A stretch of DNA of 64,000 nt from Marthasterias glacialis. Its lineage: Eukaryota; Echinodermata; Asteroidea; Forcipulatida; Asteriidae. A program made the position numbers and the translations under genes. Shown piece by piece: positions 1 to 10,241 of this stretch; within the stretch, counting starts at the first letter, position 1; every line of letters starts with the position of its first letter. The stretch covers positions 6,850,963 to 6,914,962 of the forward strand of contig OU452231.1 in NCBI GenBank assembly GCA_911728455.2. Reading direction: 5' to 3'. The notes under the pieces were generated by a model. That model was given only the letters and a program-made list of their open reading frames with translations. It did no database searches and was not told the DNA's origin.

Positions 1-1654
1 TATCGGCAACGGTACATGAATAATACATATAGAAGGACGGACAATATAAACCCAATTAGATTTGTTGACAAGACAAACGTCCGCCCTAGGTCTAATAACT
101 CACAGCTTCTTGTTAAGGGAAATACCTGCAGTTGGGTCTCTCTCTGTCTTCAAATAAACCCGAACGAATAATAAGGACAAAACTCTTTTAAAAATATTTT
201 CATTTTTGAGAGAATAAACATCGTAATAAAAAAGTTTTGTACAATGGTGATAAACACGTAGAATCGTTTGGGTTTAATAATTTACGTGCATGTGACTACC
301 ATTTTGTATTAGTTTGCTCAAGCAGATTGAATTTAAGTCTTCATTTGAATATTTTACCAACTATTAAGGATTCACAACAGTAATTTACACTGCACGGAGT
401 TATAAAATTATTATATTATTTTAACAAGTAATAATTTAAACAATTTGAACTCGAACATCGAATAGCTGCATAGGGGCCACTTGTCACTGCGCACCCAACT
501 GTTTGACTCCCATACGTCACCGGCACACCTTACCAACAGAGGGGGTCATAAAAACCATAATCATTAAATGACGCTTTTTTTGTTATTTCGGGAAACATGA
601 TAGCATTGATTTGTGGAATTAGTGCATAAAATTTCAAAACCAATTTTTACTTTTCTCCTTTTACAATTATTAGTCTACGTTTTTAAATAATTAGTACGTT
701 AGGTAGGTGATTAGATTGTGCATTTGATGATACAATTACAAGCATGGAATGTGGCACCAGTCAGAATATGTCATAAGAAAGATATTTGGCTATATAGGGC
801 CATCGCACATGTGTGTCCTTTGAAACAATATAGGTAAAATGTTAAAAATGGCTGTCATTGCTTGTCATTCCAGCTGTATTTTTTTTTCAAATGACAAATC
901 TGCTATGGTCTTTTAGCCAAATAGCTTTCTCATGACATACCATGGCTGTGCTAAACTCCATGCTTGTATCTTTAAAAAAAAAAAGGGGGAAAGAAGAAGA
1001 AGAAAAAAACCACATCGTGTACGCTCATACTCATTACGTTAAATGCATATTTGACAACCCTTTCAGGGTGGCATTGACCAACAATACATTACATTCCTCC
1101 ATCATAGTACAGCAGTGTCGTTAGGAATCTAACACATAATTATCCAAACAACCTACACATTGTGTATGTTATATTACCTTTACGTGACACTATCATTCTT
1201 CCCTTGTCAGATGCTTCTTGGAAAGACAAAGGATGCACTGATGAGGTTGTATGTAAAGGTTAATCGTGCAGTTACACTCTGCGCTTCTTTATGATGAATA
1301 CAAAGCAACTATTATGTGCTGCAATTTAGGCTCCTACACACATTGTGTAGAACGCTCACACCCAACATTAGTTTAGTTTAACTCAGAATGGATGTACGTG
1401 CTTTTATATTGGCTGTTTTATACTGGTATCCTTTCTAAGCAACGTCAGTTTAATATATTGTGTGTAAATGTAGCATTCTTGTGAAATCATCCAAACCGGT
1501 GCCAAATTAAAATTAAGTGGACCCACAAATTGTTCTATTTATTTTATTAAATGTAAAACCATTTGGTGAAACTGTGCACTGGTACATGACAACAAAATGG
1601 ATATCATTTCGCTGTAATGATTAATCCTTGATGTAGATATTGCGTTTCTCCACA
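1..1654. other. No gene recognised
   Basis: This is AT-rich non-coding sequence. The only open stretch (942-1124, plus strand) is a 60-codon frame rich in Lys and Glu codons from an A/G-rich tract and shows no family resemblance. I see no element ends or RNA genes here. Confidence 0.55.
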
Positions 1655-1806
1655 CAGAAGTGGTTCAAACGGACGCAGAATCTTATTTAAAATCCCTTTT
1701 TTTGAAAAGAATTTTCCGGATCAGCCAGACCCGGAAATGGGTCAGGCCCAATGAGACCCGGAATCTGGGTCAGTTATGACCCGGGAGTGTTCAGAGTTTA
1801 AAACCA
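1655..1806 (-). mobile_element. GGGTCA-rich MITE fragment
   Basis: Read on the minus strand, this stretch carries the same order of words as the fuller copies at 52.4 and 59.2 kb. These are CCCGGGTCA, GACCCAGATTCCGGGTC, a T/A-rich middle and GATTCTGCGTC. The copy has only one recognisable end, GGGAGTGTTCAGAG on the plus strand, so it is truncated. It has no coding potential, and I infer a non-autonomous DNA element. Confidence 0.6.
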
Positions 1807-2500
1807 TCTTGATTGTGGTGGTTATGGGCCACCGTGGCCTACCCGCTCCACATTTCTTGAAATTCTTTTTTTATCAAACCGATTCAATCTCGAGTCAAGG
1901 TGTTAAAAAAAGAGTAAAATATAAATAACAAGTACTGAAATTTTCAATCTGAAACTTTGAAGGCATGTTTTCTTATTCTACTGAATGATGTAGAAATAAT
2001 GGAATTGAACGTACATAAGCCTCAAAACTATTCGATTTTTCGGATGCTGTCAAAAATGTTCTGTGTTATTTCAACCAAAGGTCTATTTCTGTATAGATGA
2101 CATGAAACTGGAGGCATAAACTTGAACTACTTTATACTTCAAAGCAAACGAAATGGACTCATTCCGCAGATTCTCGTTCGTTTTAGCTTCGCCTGTGTGG
2201 TTTTTCCCCCTCTTTGCTGGACGACTCAACTTATGACTTCTCATTGACTTAGCAATTTGCCGCTTGTGTGATTTTTGCGAGAGTATTATTGCTAGAGCGA
2301 GGCCGTAGGCCTAATAAACAAGCCCCAATGAATGCAATTTTTTGCCGCTACTAGGATCCCGCCTGACATTACTGGATGGCTGGTGATAACTCATATAGTA
2401 TAAATTTGTACGTTTTCTGCCTCATATAGAGCAATGGACATATTTATGGTGTATTAAGTTTTAGTCGCAATCCTGAAAACAAAGAGACGTCGTGTATGAC
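1807..2500. other. No feature recognised
   Basis: This is AT-rich non-coding sequence with no credible open frame, and no repeat was recognised in it. Confidence 0.5.
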
Positions 2501-2707
2501 CAGTGGCGTAGCCGGGGGGTAGGGGGCAGCTGCCACCCTGTGGAACATCTTGCACCCTGCTTCCCCATGTCAGCCTCTGGACACCGAGAAATTTACAATA
2601 GTCAAGCAATTTTTAGACTTGACCTCAACTGAAATTGCCACCCTCCACAAATATCTGTGCCCAGCATCCTTTCCCCCCTGCGAGAGGGATGCTGGGCTAC
2701 GCCACTG
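2501..2707. mobile_element. hAT-like MITE, copy 1
   Basis: The 207-bp element is bounded by perfect 13-bp terminal inverted repeats, CAGTGGCGTAGCC at 2501-2513 and its complement at 2695-2707. The flanking octamers TGTATGAC and TGTTGGAC agree at 6 of 8 bases, consistent with a decayed 8-bp target duplication as made by hAT transposases. The interior shares words with the copy near 39.9 kb (GGGGCAGC, CTGTGGAACATCTTG, TCTGGACACCG). The 79-codon open frame at 2550-2789 lies mostly inside the element and is not a gene. Confidence 0.8.
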
Positions 2708-3101
2708 TGTTGGACATGGAATCAGTGGTCACTATAAGCCCAACTTTTTAGAACTACCGAGCACAAGACAATGTCAGCAAAGTCATTGATTTCATTTCGT
2801 AACATTTCTACCCACTAAAACATATCTCAAAAACAACTTGTACACACTAGAAGCTAGGTTGTCATGCTTGCCTTGGGCTCAGTCAAACTTACTCAACATA
2901 AGTGGCCCTGATAACCGCATGCGGATATGAGATGAAGTCATTTGAGAATTCACGGTTCTACTACATCAAAGTAAAAATTAACTTAGCAAGAGATCAAGGA
3001 AAGAAACAGACCTACGTGCAACGAGGTTCGACATCTATCAAAGAGAGGCAAACCTCATTTATATTATAATGATAGCCCCGCTGGGTTTTTGTTAGACTCT
3101 C
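2708..3101. other. No feature recognised
   Basis: This is a spacer between two MITEs. I see no open frame or repeat in it. Confidence 0.5.
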
Positions 3102-3450
3102 CACACGCTTAAAACTGAAGAGTTGAATCTAACACTTACAATGTGTGCGGTCAGTGACTACACTTTGAAAGTGTTAAACCCAACATTTTAAAGTGTTAAA
3201 TCCAGCATGTACAACTTGCAGTCTTGCCTTTAAACTGTTAACATTTAAAGTGCCGATTCAACAATTTCAATGAAACAAATTTGAAAATGTTGGATTAACA
3301 CTTCAAGTTTTGGGATTCAATCCTTTGGCGTTGGATTTGATAGTTTAAAATGCTGGATTATACAGTGTTGGATTCAACACTTCCAAAGCACAGTCGTTGA
3401 CCGCACACACAATGTAAGTGTTGGATTCAACACTTCAGTTTTTAGTGTGC
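3102..3450. mobile_element. Long-TIR MITE (TTCAACACTT family)
   Basis: About 90 bp at each end are imperfect inverted repeats. The left arm reads AAAACTGAAGAGTTGAATCT, then AACACTTACAATGTGTGCGG. The right arm, complemented, reads AAAACTGAAGTGTTGAATCC, then AACACTTACATTGTGTGTGC. The interior repeats short forms of AAAGTGTTRAA and GTTGGATTCAAC. No transposase is encoded, and no clear target duplication was assigned. Confidence 0.7.
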
Positions 3451-5302
3451 ACGTTGTCTGGTACTGAACACGAGGTGATATAACTTCGGGAAAACATGTC
3501 ACCGGTTTGTTTTTCGCCTACTGTTCTACCCAATTTTAAAATAGAAAAACAACCTCATCTTCTAATTGGCTAAGTCAAGCAATCTGATGTGACAAGCTCG
3601 GGTACGTGTTTTGTTGGATTGTTTTACAAAACACATGTGGGGCTCGATGTCATAAAACACTCAGATTTATCTTAAGTTAATTATTAAGTATGATGCCAAA
3701 TCGATTTGTTTTACCTTACAACTTGCTTAGCAATTTAGATCGATACATAGGACCTAAACCTGTTTATGCTATACGTTAAACATGGTTATGGTTATGGCAT
3801 CAAATACTGGGAAATGCCGAGGGCGTAATAAGAACTGACATCGACAGTAATGACAATGTTCTTCACAATAACTTTAACCCTATCTTTTAACCGGATTTGA
3901 AGTCCATAGAACTCTGATCATAGCCAATAACACTGATCCCGGTCTAGGGACAGTCTGGTGCCCATTATAGGCCCTTTCATGTCAATTCTTTTCTCACAAC
4001 CGACATTGAGCGAGAGGTGCTTTGACGTTGACCTAGTTAATATTTCATATGAAACTGAATATCGAGGTGCCTGACGTGCACATTGCTGCAAAATCTTTAA
4101 TGGAAGTCTTCTTATGAAATTGTAGACATTTCTTAGACCCAATTTAACGTGAGATCCGTACGATGCACGTGACTACTAGCAATATGAGTACGGGATCAAA
4201 AGCAAAGAGTTTAAAAGTGACGTGGCTATAGGATTCGTTTTGAGTTGCAGCAGAAAAAAATCCATAAAAGTCTGGTCCTTGTCGTTACCGTACAATAGAA
4301 CTGAAATTTCATACTACGATTTTTGTTGAAATGTCAAGGACAAAATTGTGTTAACTATTTAACCCTTTCAAAAACATTTCTGAAGTTACCAGACTGCGGC
4401 TCTTGCGCATATCTGTCTACACGTTTACCCCAAATTTATTCAGAACGATGGAAGTAATAACGGCGGTTCCATAGTGCCGGCGTTGTGGTTGGAGATGGGG
4501 CAAAGCTGGAGGGGCAAACTTACCAGGGCGATGAGCGAAGCCTCTGGTGGTGCAGGGTCCGAAGCCCACTTCAAGTCTCCGGAAAGTTTAATCACCTGTA
4601 TGTTTTTTTTTGCACGGTGTGAGCGTGCGCGATTACGCGACCAATCTTCGGATAGTACCTGTTTATGCAAACGCTCCCACCACGCCTCCCAGCTACGCTT
4701 TCCTAAAGAATCCAATGATTTACATTGACATTTGGATCCCTTTTAACACATTTTCCAAAAGCTCTTTCCAAACATTTTAGAAAAGCACTTATTGTTCGCG
4801 TTTCTTTTCAATATAAATTGACAACTAATTTTCACATGCAGACTTAAAGGAGACTGGTCCTCAAACATTTTCCCAAACGTTGTGACACATTAACATTCCA
4901 ATGATTCCCTCTGAACCCCATTCAACAAATCCTAAAAACTCGTCTCAGAAAAAAGTGAGAAAATAACGGGAATTAGGCCTATACCCTGATTTTGCTGGAG
5001 CAAGTCGCAAAACCGATGTTATCATTCTAGTCAAAGTAAGTGCAAAAAACATTAATGACCAGAATCCTGAAAGCATCAAAGCACTTTGTCACAATTGGAA
5101 TGAGAATGTAGGGTAGCCACGTCTGATCAAATGACATGGACTTCCGACCAGACAGGTTGAGGTGACAAATTGACGATGACAATTGCATACAAAAGTAGCT
5201 AAGTTACAAATTGTCCATCCACCTATAGCTTTAATCCATTTCAAGACATGAGTTTGTCATTGGGGGGTGGGGGGGAGGGGGGTTCTTGTCTGGTCGCATT
5301 CT
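3451..5302. other. No gene recognised
   Basis: Two opposed 84-91 codon frames overlap at 4440-4728 but resemble no family and look like chance openings in a less AT-rich patch. A G-run lies at 5262-5282. No other structure was seen. Confidence 0.5.
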
Positions 5303-5433
5303 GGGCCCCAATTTCATGGCCGGCGCTGGTTACCAAAAAACTATGAGCTTACGGCGCCCTGTTACTCCAAGGGGCCGTGGCAGGGGGGTATAAAGCAGAA
5401 TTCTGCGGTAAGCAGAGCAATGCAACAGGGCCC
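5303..5433. mobile_element. GGGCCC fold-back MITE, diverged copy
   Basis: The left end reads GGGCCCCAATTTCATGGC. The right end reads AGAATTCTGCGGTAAGCAGAG and closes on AGGGCCC. These match the arms of the much better copy at 38947-39068. The left arm is rearranged, so pairing is only partial. Confidence 0.5.
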
Positions 5434-6760
5434 TGGTAGTCCGTGGGTCCGTCCCCGTACAGCGGTGCCTTGAATTGAAGTAGTAGCCCCGGGATTATGT
5501 AATTATTGTGGCCTATTTCGGCGCAGTTAGTGGAATTGAGTTTCACCAGATATGGCTGAAATTAAACCTGTCTCCAGCTAAAAAGAAAATGGAAATCCGA
5601 CGGGGGCTATGTGTTCGTGCATCCCGCCCGGACATCCGTATGAGCCGCACCCTCAGTCAGTCTAGCGCCTAGCGGCTTGTATTGAATCCCAATGGATACG
5701 TCAAAGCCTTACATCTTGTAACTCGGTATCACTTCCATACTTTGGGTATTATTAATATCATAGGTGTTACATTACCATAATGGCCGACAAATCAGAATAA
5801 CTAGGATGTCGACCTTGGGTATCGAGGACAAGATGGTGTCACTGTTAAAGGTACTAGGAGTGCCGAAGCTGATAGCGCAGTGTCTTTACTTTTGTATGAT
5901 TCAATCTATACATGCAAAGCCAAACCTGTGAAAATTTGGGCTCAATCTGTCGTCCGACTCAGGAGAAAATATTAAAGTGAAAAACCGTGCACACTTTTCA
6001 GCATGTAAACACATTGTCCTTAATTTCGATTGTTTCAACCAAAATCAGCTGTTGCGTTTTTTTTAAAGGTTTTCAGATACAGTTTTCTCGAATATGACAG
6101 CATTTCAGAGGGAAATATTTCACAGAAAAATTGGTTCTAGTATTGACGTTATAAACAGTGTGTTTTCAGACTGAAACTAAACAATAATGTTTTTTATCCT
6201 TACCAATCCTGCAGAGTGCCTTTAAATGTAAACTTTCATTATAGCCAGACTCATATTGCGCATGCGTTTCTCATCTCCAAAGAAAAAAAAACGCAACCCG
6301 TTCATTCCGTACATTCAACTGGATATTTCCAAGCAATGCTATTAATAAAGACACTTGTAGGGGTGAAATAGGTATACAACTCATTGGCCAGAGCGGGCTT
6401 CATTGTCTAGGTGAGGTGTCTCTGTTTACCAAGCCCTTGCAAGAAGGATTTCATAGCAGTTGCAAAATGGTTCATCGTTAAAAACATACCCTAAAAATTG
6501 TACGAATATAGTACAAATTCGTAAGATCTTGATTTAGGGCGTCGTTAATAATGCAGAAACACAAAACGTTGAATGATCGTCAACTCTCAAGATCATTCTC
6601 TGTTCGTTGCCCCCTCGTCTTTGGAACCCGATACCGTACCTTTCACATCAAAATCTCATAAGCCATTCGAGCTTCTTTAGATTCTCTCAAAACATACTTT
6701 CTCTTTGTTCACCCCGAAATAGAACATACATTTTCCAAACTGCACAGCGCTCTGACCTGG
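5434..6760. other. No feature recognised
   Basis: This is AT-rich non-coding sequence. I see no plausible exon, RNA gene or element end. Confidence 0.5.
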
Positions 6761-6891
6761 GGTGGATCTCACAAAACTAGTCCTGACTTAGGACTATAGT
6801 CCTAAACTGATGACAAGTCCTATAAGTTAGGACTAGTTACTCCTCCTAACTCGAGATAAGACTAGTCCTAGCGCTTTGTGAAATCCACACC
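6761..6891. mobile_element. TAGTCCT fold-back MITE
   Basis: The left end GGTGGATCTCACAAA and right end TTTGTGAAATCCACACC are inverted relative to each other. The interior repeats ACTAGTCCT, TTAGGACT and AAGTCCTA, so most of the 131 bp can fold into a hairpin. There is no coding potential. Confidence 0.65.
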
Positions 6892-7324
6892 TGAGCACCT
6901 TTATTGCTGGATTTGTGCACTTTACAAGACTCCAATAGTTGTTATGTTTGTAAAAAAAAGGTCTCGGTATTTTAGGGCTCTTCGCTTCCTTCCCTCAAAA
7001 AAGTAGCATAACTTTAACAAAAATTATAAAAAGAATAAAAATGTCAGCGTCCGAAACTCACAGTAGAATTGTAAGCGATGTTGCCAGTTCATAATTTGCT
7101 GCCTGTCCTTGGAGATTATTCCGAGGGTATGGAAAGGTCAAACTGTCGGTTGTGGTATCTCTCAGAAAACATGACGTGACCGTAATGGGACTGTTTTTTT
7201 TTCTCTGAAAGTGTTTTCTATATTGAAGAAAAGAAAACTCATAATTTGATGGTTATGAGTCACTTGACTGTGTGGAAACTCCAAAATTCAAAATCGCCTT
7301 CAGAAAACACGATGAAGAGTCTTC
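6892..7324. other. No feature recognised
   Basis: This is non-coding sequence with several homopolymer runs, lying just left of the second hAT-like MITE. Confidence 0.45.
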
Positions 7325-7332
7325 ATGTTGGA

Positions 7333-7523
7333 CAGGGCGTAGCCAACATCTTTTTTTTGAAGGGGCGGAGGGGGTGGGGGCAATTTCAGTTAAAACTGCC
7401 TGGTTATTGCAAACTTTACGGTGTGCAGAGGCTGACGGGCAGGGGGCAAGCAGGGGAGCAAGATGTTCCACGGGATGGGGGGAAGCTGCCACCTTTGCCC
7501 CTCCCCCCTTAGCTACGCCTCTG
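7333..7523. mobile_element. hAT-like MITE, copy 2, with 8-bp TSD
   Basis: The element starts CAGGGCGTAGCC and ends AGCTACGCCTCTG. It is flanked on both sides by the identical octamer ATGTTGGA (7325-7332 and 7524-7531). An 8-bp duplication and CAG-starting ends are the hallmark of hAT insertions. Overlapping open frames on both strands here (7246-7591) are products of the G-rich element and are not genes. Confidence 0.82.
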
Positions 7524-7972
7524 ATGTTGGAATACAAAGCCATGCAGTAGATTTGGTAAATGTCATTTTTTAAGTAGGATTTTTTTTTCACTCCCTAAGA
7601 CTATCAGAGCAAACTGATCGAAATGTTAAGTCGTTATACATGTCGGACCCTGTTATAAATTGCATTTATAACTTTTTTTAAGGCAGTCCGACGAATTTTC
7701 CTTTAAGTTAAAACTCTCATATATTTTGGCATTTCCCCAAAGTCTTGGAGTGTAAGATACTTTAACTTCCCCCTTATCTTAACTCTGTAACTTATTGTTT
7801 ATCACACTTCCATGGAGGAAGGGTGAAGTTGCTGTTCCCACGGTAGTCTTGCTGACCACAGCATAAATTAGCCATGCCGGAACCATCCAGGGACATTATG
7901 TAATCCTCTCTGCATTCTCACTATTTTGCAAGTTTAGAAGTTTTCTTTGTCTTAGGCAATCTTCCCACGGAT

Positions 7973-8054
7973 TTGGTCATTTATTGCTGACCACAGGTTT
8001 CTTAAGAATTTTGTTGGTCATTTATTGCTGACCACAGGTTTCTTGAGAATTTTA
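7973..8054 (+). repeat. 41-bp tandem repeat in the LTR U3
   Basis: Two units of 41 bp, each containing TTGGTCATTTATTGCTGACC then ACAGGTTTCTTRAGAATTTT, differ at about one position. A third TTGCTGACCACAG core occurs at about 7847-7859. Repeats upstream of a promoter in U3 often act as enhancers, and that role is inference here. The same array is at 16260-16341. Confidence 0.85.
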
Positions 8055-8164
8055 AGCCACTAGTCCTTTTGTGATTGGTTGAAATTCAATCACACCACTC
8101 CTTGTTAGAGATTTTTGACCAATTAGATAGTTTAGTTTTCTGTCCGAGTACGTGACCGGCAGGG

Positions 8165-8200
8165 TTTTTTATCCCCTGTTTCGCTCCTGATTCTTCAGAA
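8165..8200 (+). promoter_or_regulatory. Candidate LTR promoter and start site
   Basis: A weak TATA-like TTTTTTATC (8165-8173) lies 26 bases upstream of TTCAGAA. In that word the A at 8197 would be a TCA-type initiator. The 161-bp duplicated segment begins at exactly this A, which independently marks it as a transcript end. This is inferred; the TATA match alone is weak. Confidence 0.4.
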
Positions 8201-9305
8201 GCGAAAACGGCCTCGATGCAAGAAGGACTTGCTAGAAAGTGCTAAGAGCCTTTGCACTTTGCTTAGTTGCCTTCGGTAGAAACAAGTGTTGCTTCCCTAA
8301 GAACCTTGTTCCTAAATCCTCTTCTTGCATCCCTTACCACGTGCTCTGTTGATACAGGTAAGCTACTTTTATTTTTACTTTTGTATGTATAAAACTATTT
8401 CTGAACATTGACTCTTGATCGATAATCAACAAATAGTTAAAGATGAGCTCAGGATTCGATTGGACAATGCTGATGACTGTATTAAGATGTACAAGTTCAC
8501 TACTATATTTCATTGTATAACATTTTTATAGCTTTTAATCATGTGAACGGAAAAGCTTTAGGAGCTCCGTCCGATTTACTACTTTGTTATTTTATTGTCA
8601 TTTATCTAGGATCTAGTCATAGGCTTATTGTATTTAGTGTTGATAAAATTTAGAATGTGCACTCGTGCATATATTGCCGTTCAAGACGTTTCCACTTTCG
8701 ATAGAATCCATTGGGTTATTGAACACTTGTTGGAGTATTCCGTGATTCGATAAGTAGTTTTCCATATCTGATTAGCCAACTACTAGCCTGGCCAGACAAG
8801 CCTTGTCCTCAGATAACTCCTTTCTTACACTGAAAGATGCTTAGGCACATTCCTCGATTAATTTTAGGTTGACTATACGACCGTCTGCTGTGTAGCACAT
8901 AACCAATAGTAACCTTTGGCCTTGGTTGACCACTCTGTTGCATTCCGTATGCATGCACAAACGATTCATATGAAGGTGTCGCTTATATTCTATTTACGAT
9001 TCATTTCCAACGTTAGTATTTTACTAATGATTATGTTCTAGAGATAATTCTCAAATTCGTTGAACGAGTGATATTTTAGTCTGTTTAATCCGTTGCTTAT
9101 AGTTCTTTATTAGTTGTATGTTAAATATTTGATAATTTTGAGTGAGAAGCGAAAACGGCCTCGATGCAAGAAGGACTTGCTAGAAAGTGCTAAGAGCCTT
9201 TGCACTTTGCTTAGTTGCCTTCGGTAGAAACAAGTGTTGCTTCCCTAAGAACCTTGTTCCTAAATCCTCTTCTTGCATCCCTTACCACGTGCTCTGTTGA
9301 TACAG
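8197..9305 (+). repeat. 161-bp direct repeat pair inside the 5' LTR
   Basis: Segments 8197-8357 and 9145-9305 are identical on reading, with an offset of 948 bp. Both end in GATACAG. The first copy is followed by GTAAGC, a consensus splice donor, and the second by ATGCATATT. Sequences after the two copies are unrelated, so this is not a simple tandem duplication. Splicing from 8358 to the AG at 9304-9305 would join copy 1 to the sequence after copy 2 and recreate the same junction. The unit therefore looks like a first exon copied back into the LTR. Confidence 0.8.
8355..8363 (+). other. Candidate 5' splice donor in the leader
   Basis: CAG followed by GTAAGC fits the donor consensus at 8 of 9 positions. 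A matching acceptor would be the pyrimidine-rich stretch ending TTGATACAG at 9305, giving a 948-nt leader intron. This is not proven, and no cDNA was available. Confidence 0.4.
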
Positions 9306-9915
9306 ATGCATATTCCCCAGGTTCGCTTTGGTAGATTTGACCCGGTTCATCTCTCCACAATGCCCCGCTTCTCAACCCTTTTCATCGCTGTTTCTGGACT
9401 TTGAAGTTTTCCTACTTGGAGCCCATCTGAGTACGAGTGTGTCTTCCCAGTTCCAGACGTGGAAGTGCAGAAAACCCAGCTAAGATCATTATCATATCCA
9501 TGTGTATTAACTGATTGATTGTTGTATTATATTGATTATTTCCTCCAGTGGTGTAAAATTGTTGATTGTCGTTATTCTTCACGGTCAGTGAAATAATATT
9601 TCCCTTGTTCATTTGCGATTCTTTCTAATCATTCCTTGTCGTTGACATTGGACAAACCACTGTAGGATTTAATTACATTGTGTATTTCATCAACGTGTTC
9701 GTTTGATGACTTCTAACTGAAGTGATTGTACTTGAATTGACTTATTATACTTGTTGGTATATTCAGTGAAATAACAATACGCTGATTCCAGACTAGAGAA
9801 TCAAATCAAATATTGCTGTCCGTTGCGTTTCCTTACCGAGCAAGAGTTCCTTAAAGAAACATCGAACCGAGCACAGACTCTTTAATATTATAGAGGCTTA
9901 TACCTGTGACAAAAT

Positions 9916-9935
9916 TGGAGGCACCGCCCGGATTC
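9916..9935 (+). other. Primer binding site, tRNA-Thr-like
   Basis: Four bases after the 5' LTR the sequence begins TGGAGGCACCGCCCGG, the complement of a tRNA 3' end with discriminator T, CCA and acceptor strand CGGTGCC. From memory of animal tRNAs this best fits tRNA-Thr, whose genes end GCGGTGCCT. The position next to the LTR supports the function. The tRNA identity is unchecked against this genome. Confidence 0.7.
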
Positions 9936-10241
9936 TTGCTCAATTTCAACTAATTTCTCTCTCGCTTTTGTGTTGCTGTTAGCTTTTGCGATTTTACAAT
10001 TGTTGATGTCCTTGAGGGAAATCTAAAAAAACTTTAAGCGGAAGCATTTCTAGTTGATTCTTATTTTACGCCGCTCCATTGTTATTGATCTATGCCAGAA
10101 GTATTGAAATTGATCGCATTGTATTTTAACTGAAGTACCTTCTCTCCGACTGTTGACGATATAACTTGTTGTTGTTTTTGTTGTGGAAATTGTTTCCTGA
10201 ATATTTTTGTGTATTTTAATTTATTGTATCAACTGAGCACG

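Larger units (their letters stand above)
7641..9911 (+). repeat. 5' LTR (2271 bp)
   Basis: The LTR starts TGTCGGACCC and ends CTGTGACA. A 21-nt hairpin (GTTATAAA, 5-nt loop, TTTATAAC) lies at 7652-7672, just inside the left end. It contains a 41-bp tandem repeat, a 161-bp direct repeat 948 bp apart, a weak TATA-like site and a consensus splice donor. At 2.27 kb it is long for a Ty3/gypsy LTR. The minus-strand 66-codon frame at 9412-9612 recurs in the other LTR and has no coding signature. Confidence 0.95.

Noticed and set aside
4440..4728. Overlapping opposed frames, and AACTTACCAGGGCGATGAG resembling U1 snRNA pieces
   Set aside because: The order and spacing of U1 segments are wrong, no U1 stem-loops follow, and the frames have no family resemblance.
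9412..9612. 66-codon frame on the minus strand of the LTR
   Set aside because: It recurs only because the LTR is duplicated. It has no Kozak context or known domain and is antisense to the element.
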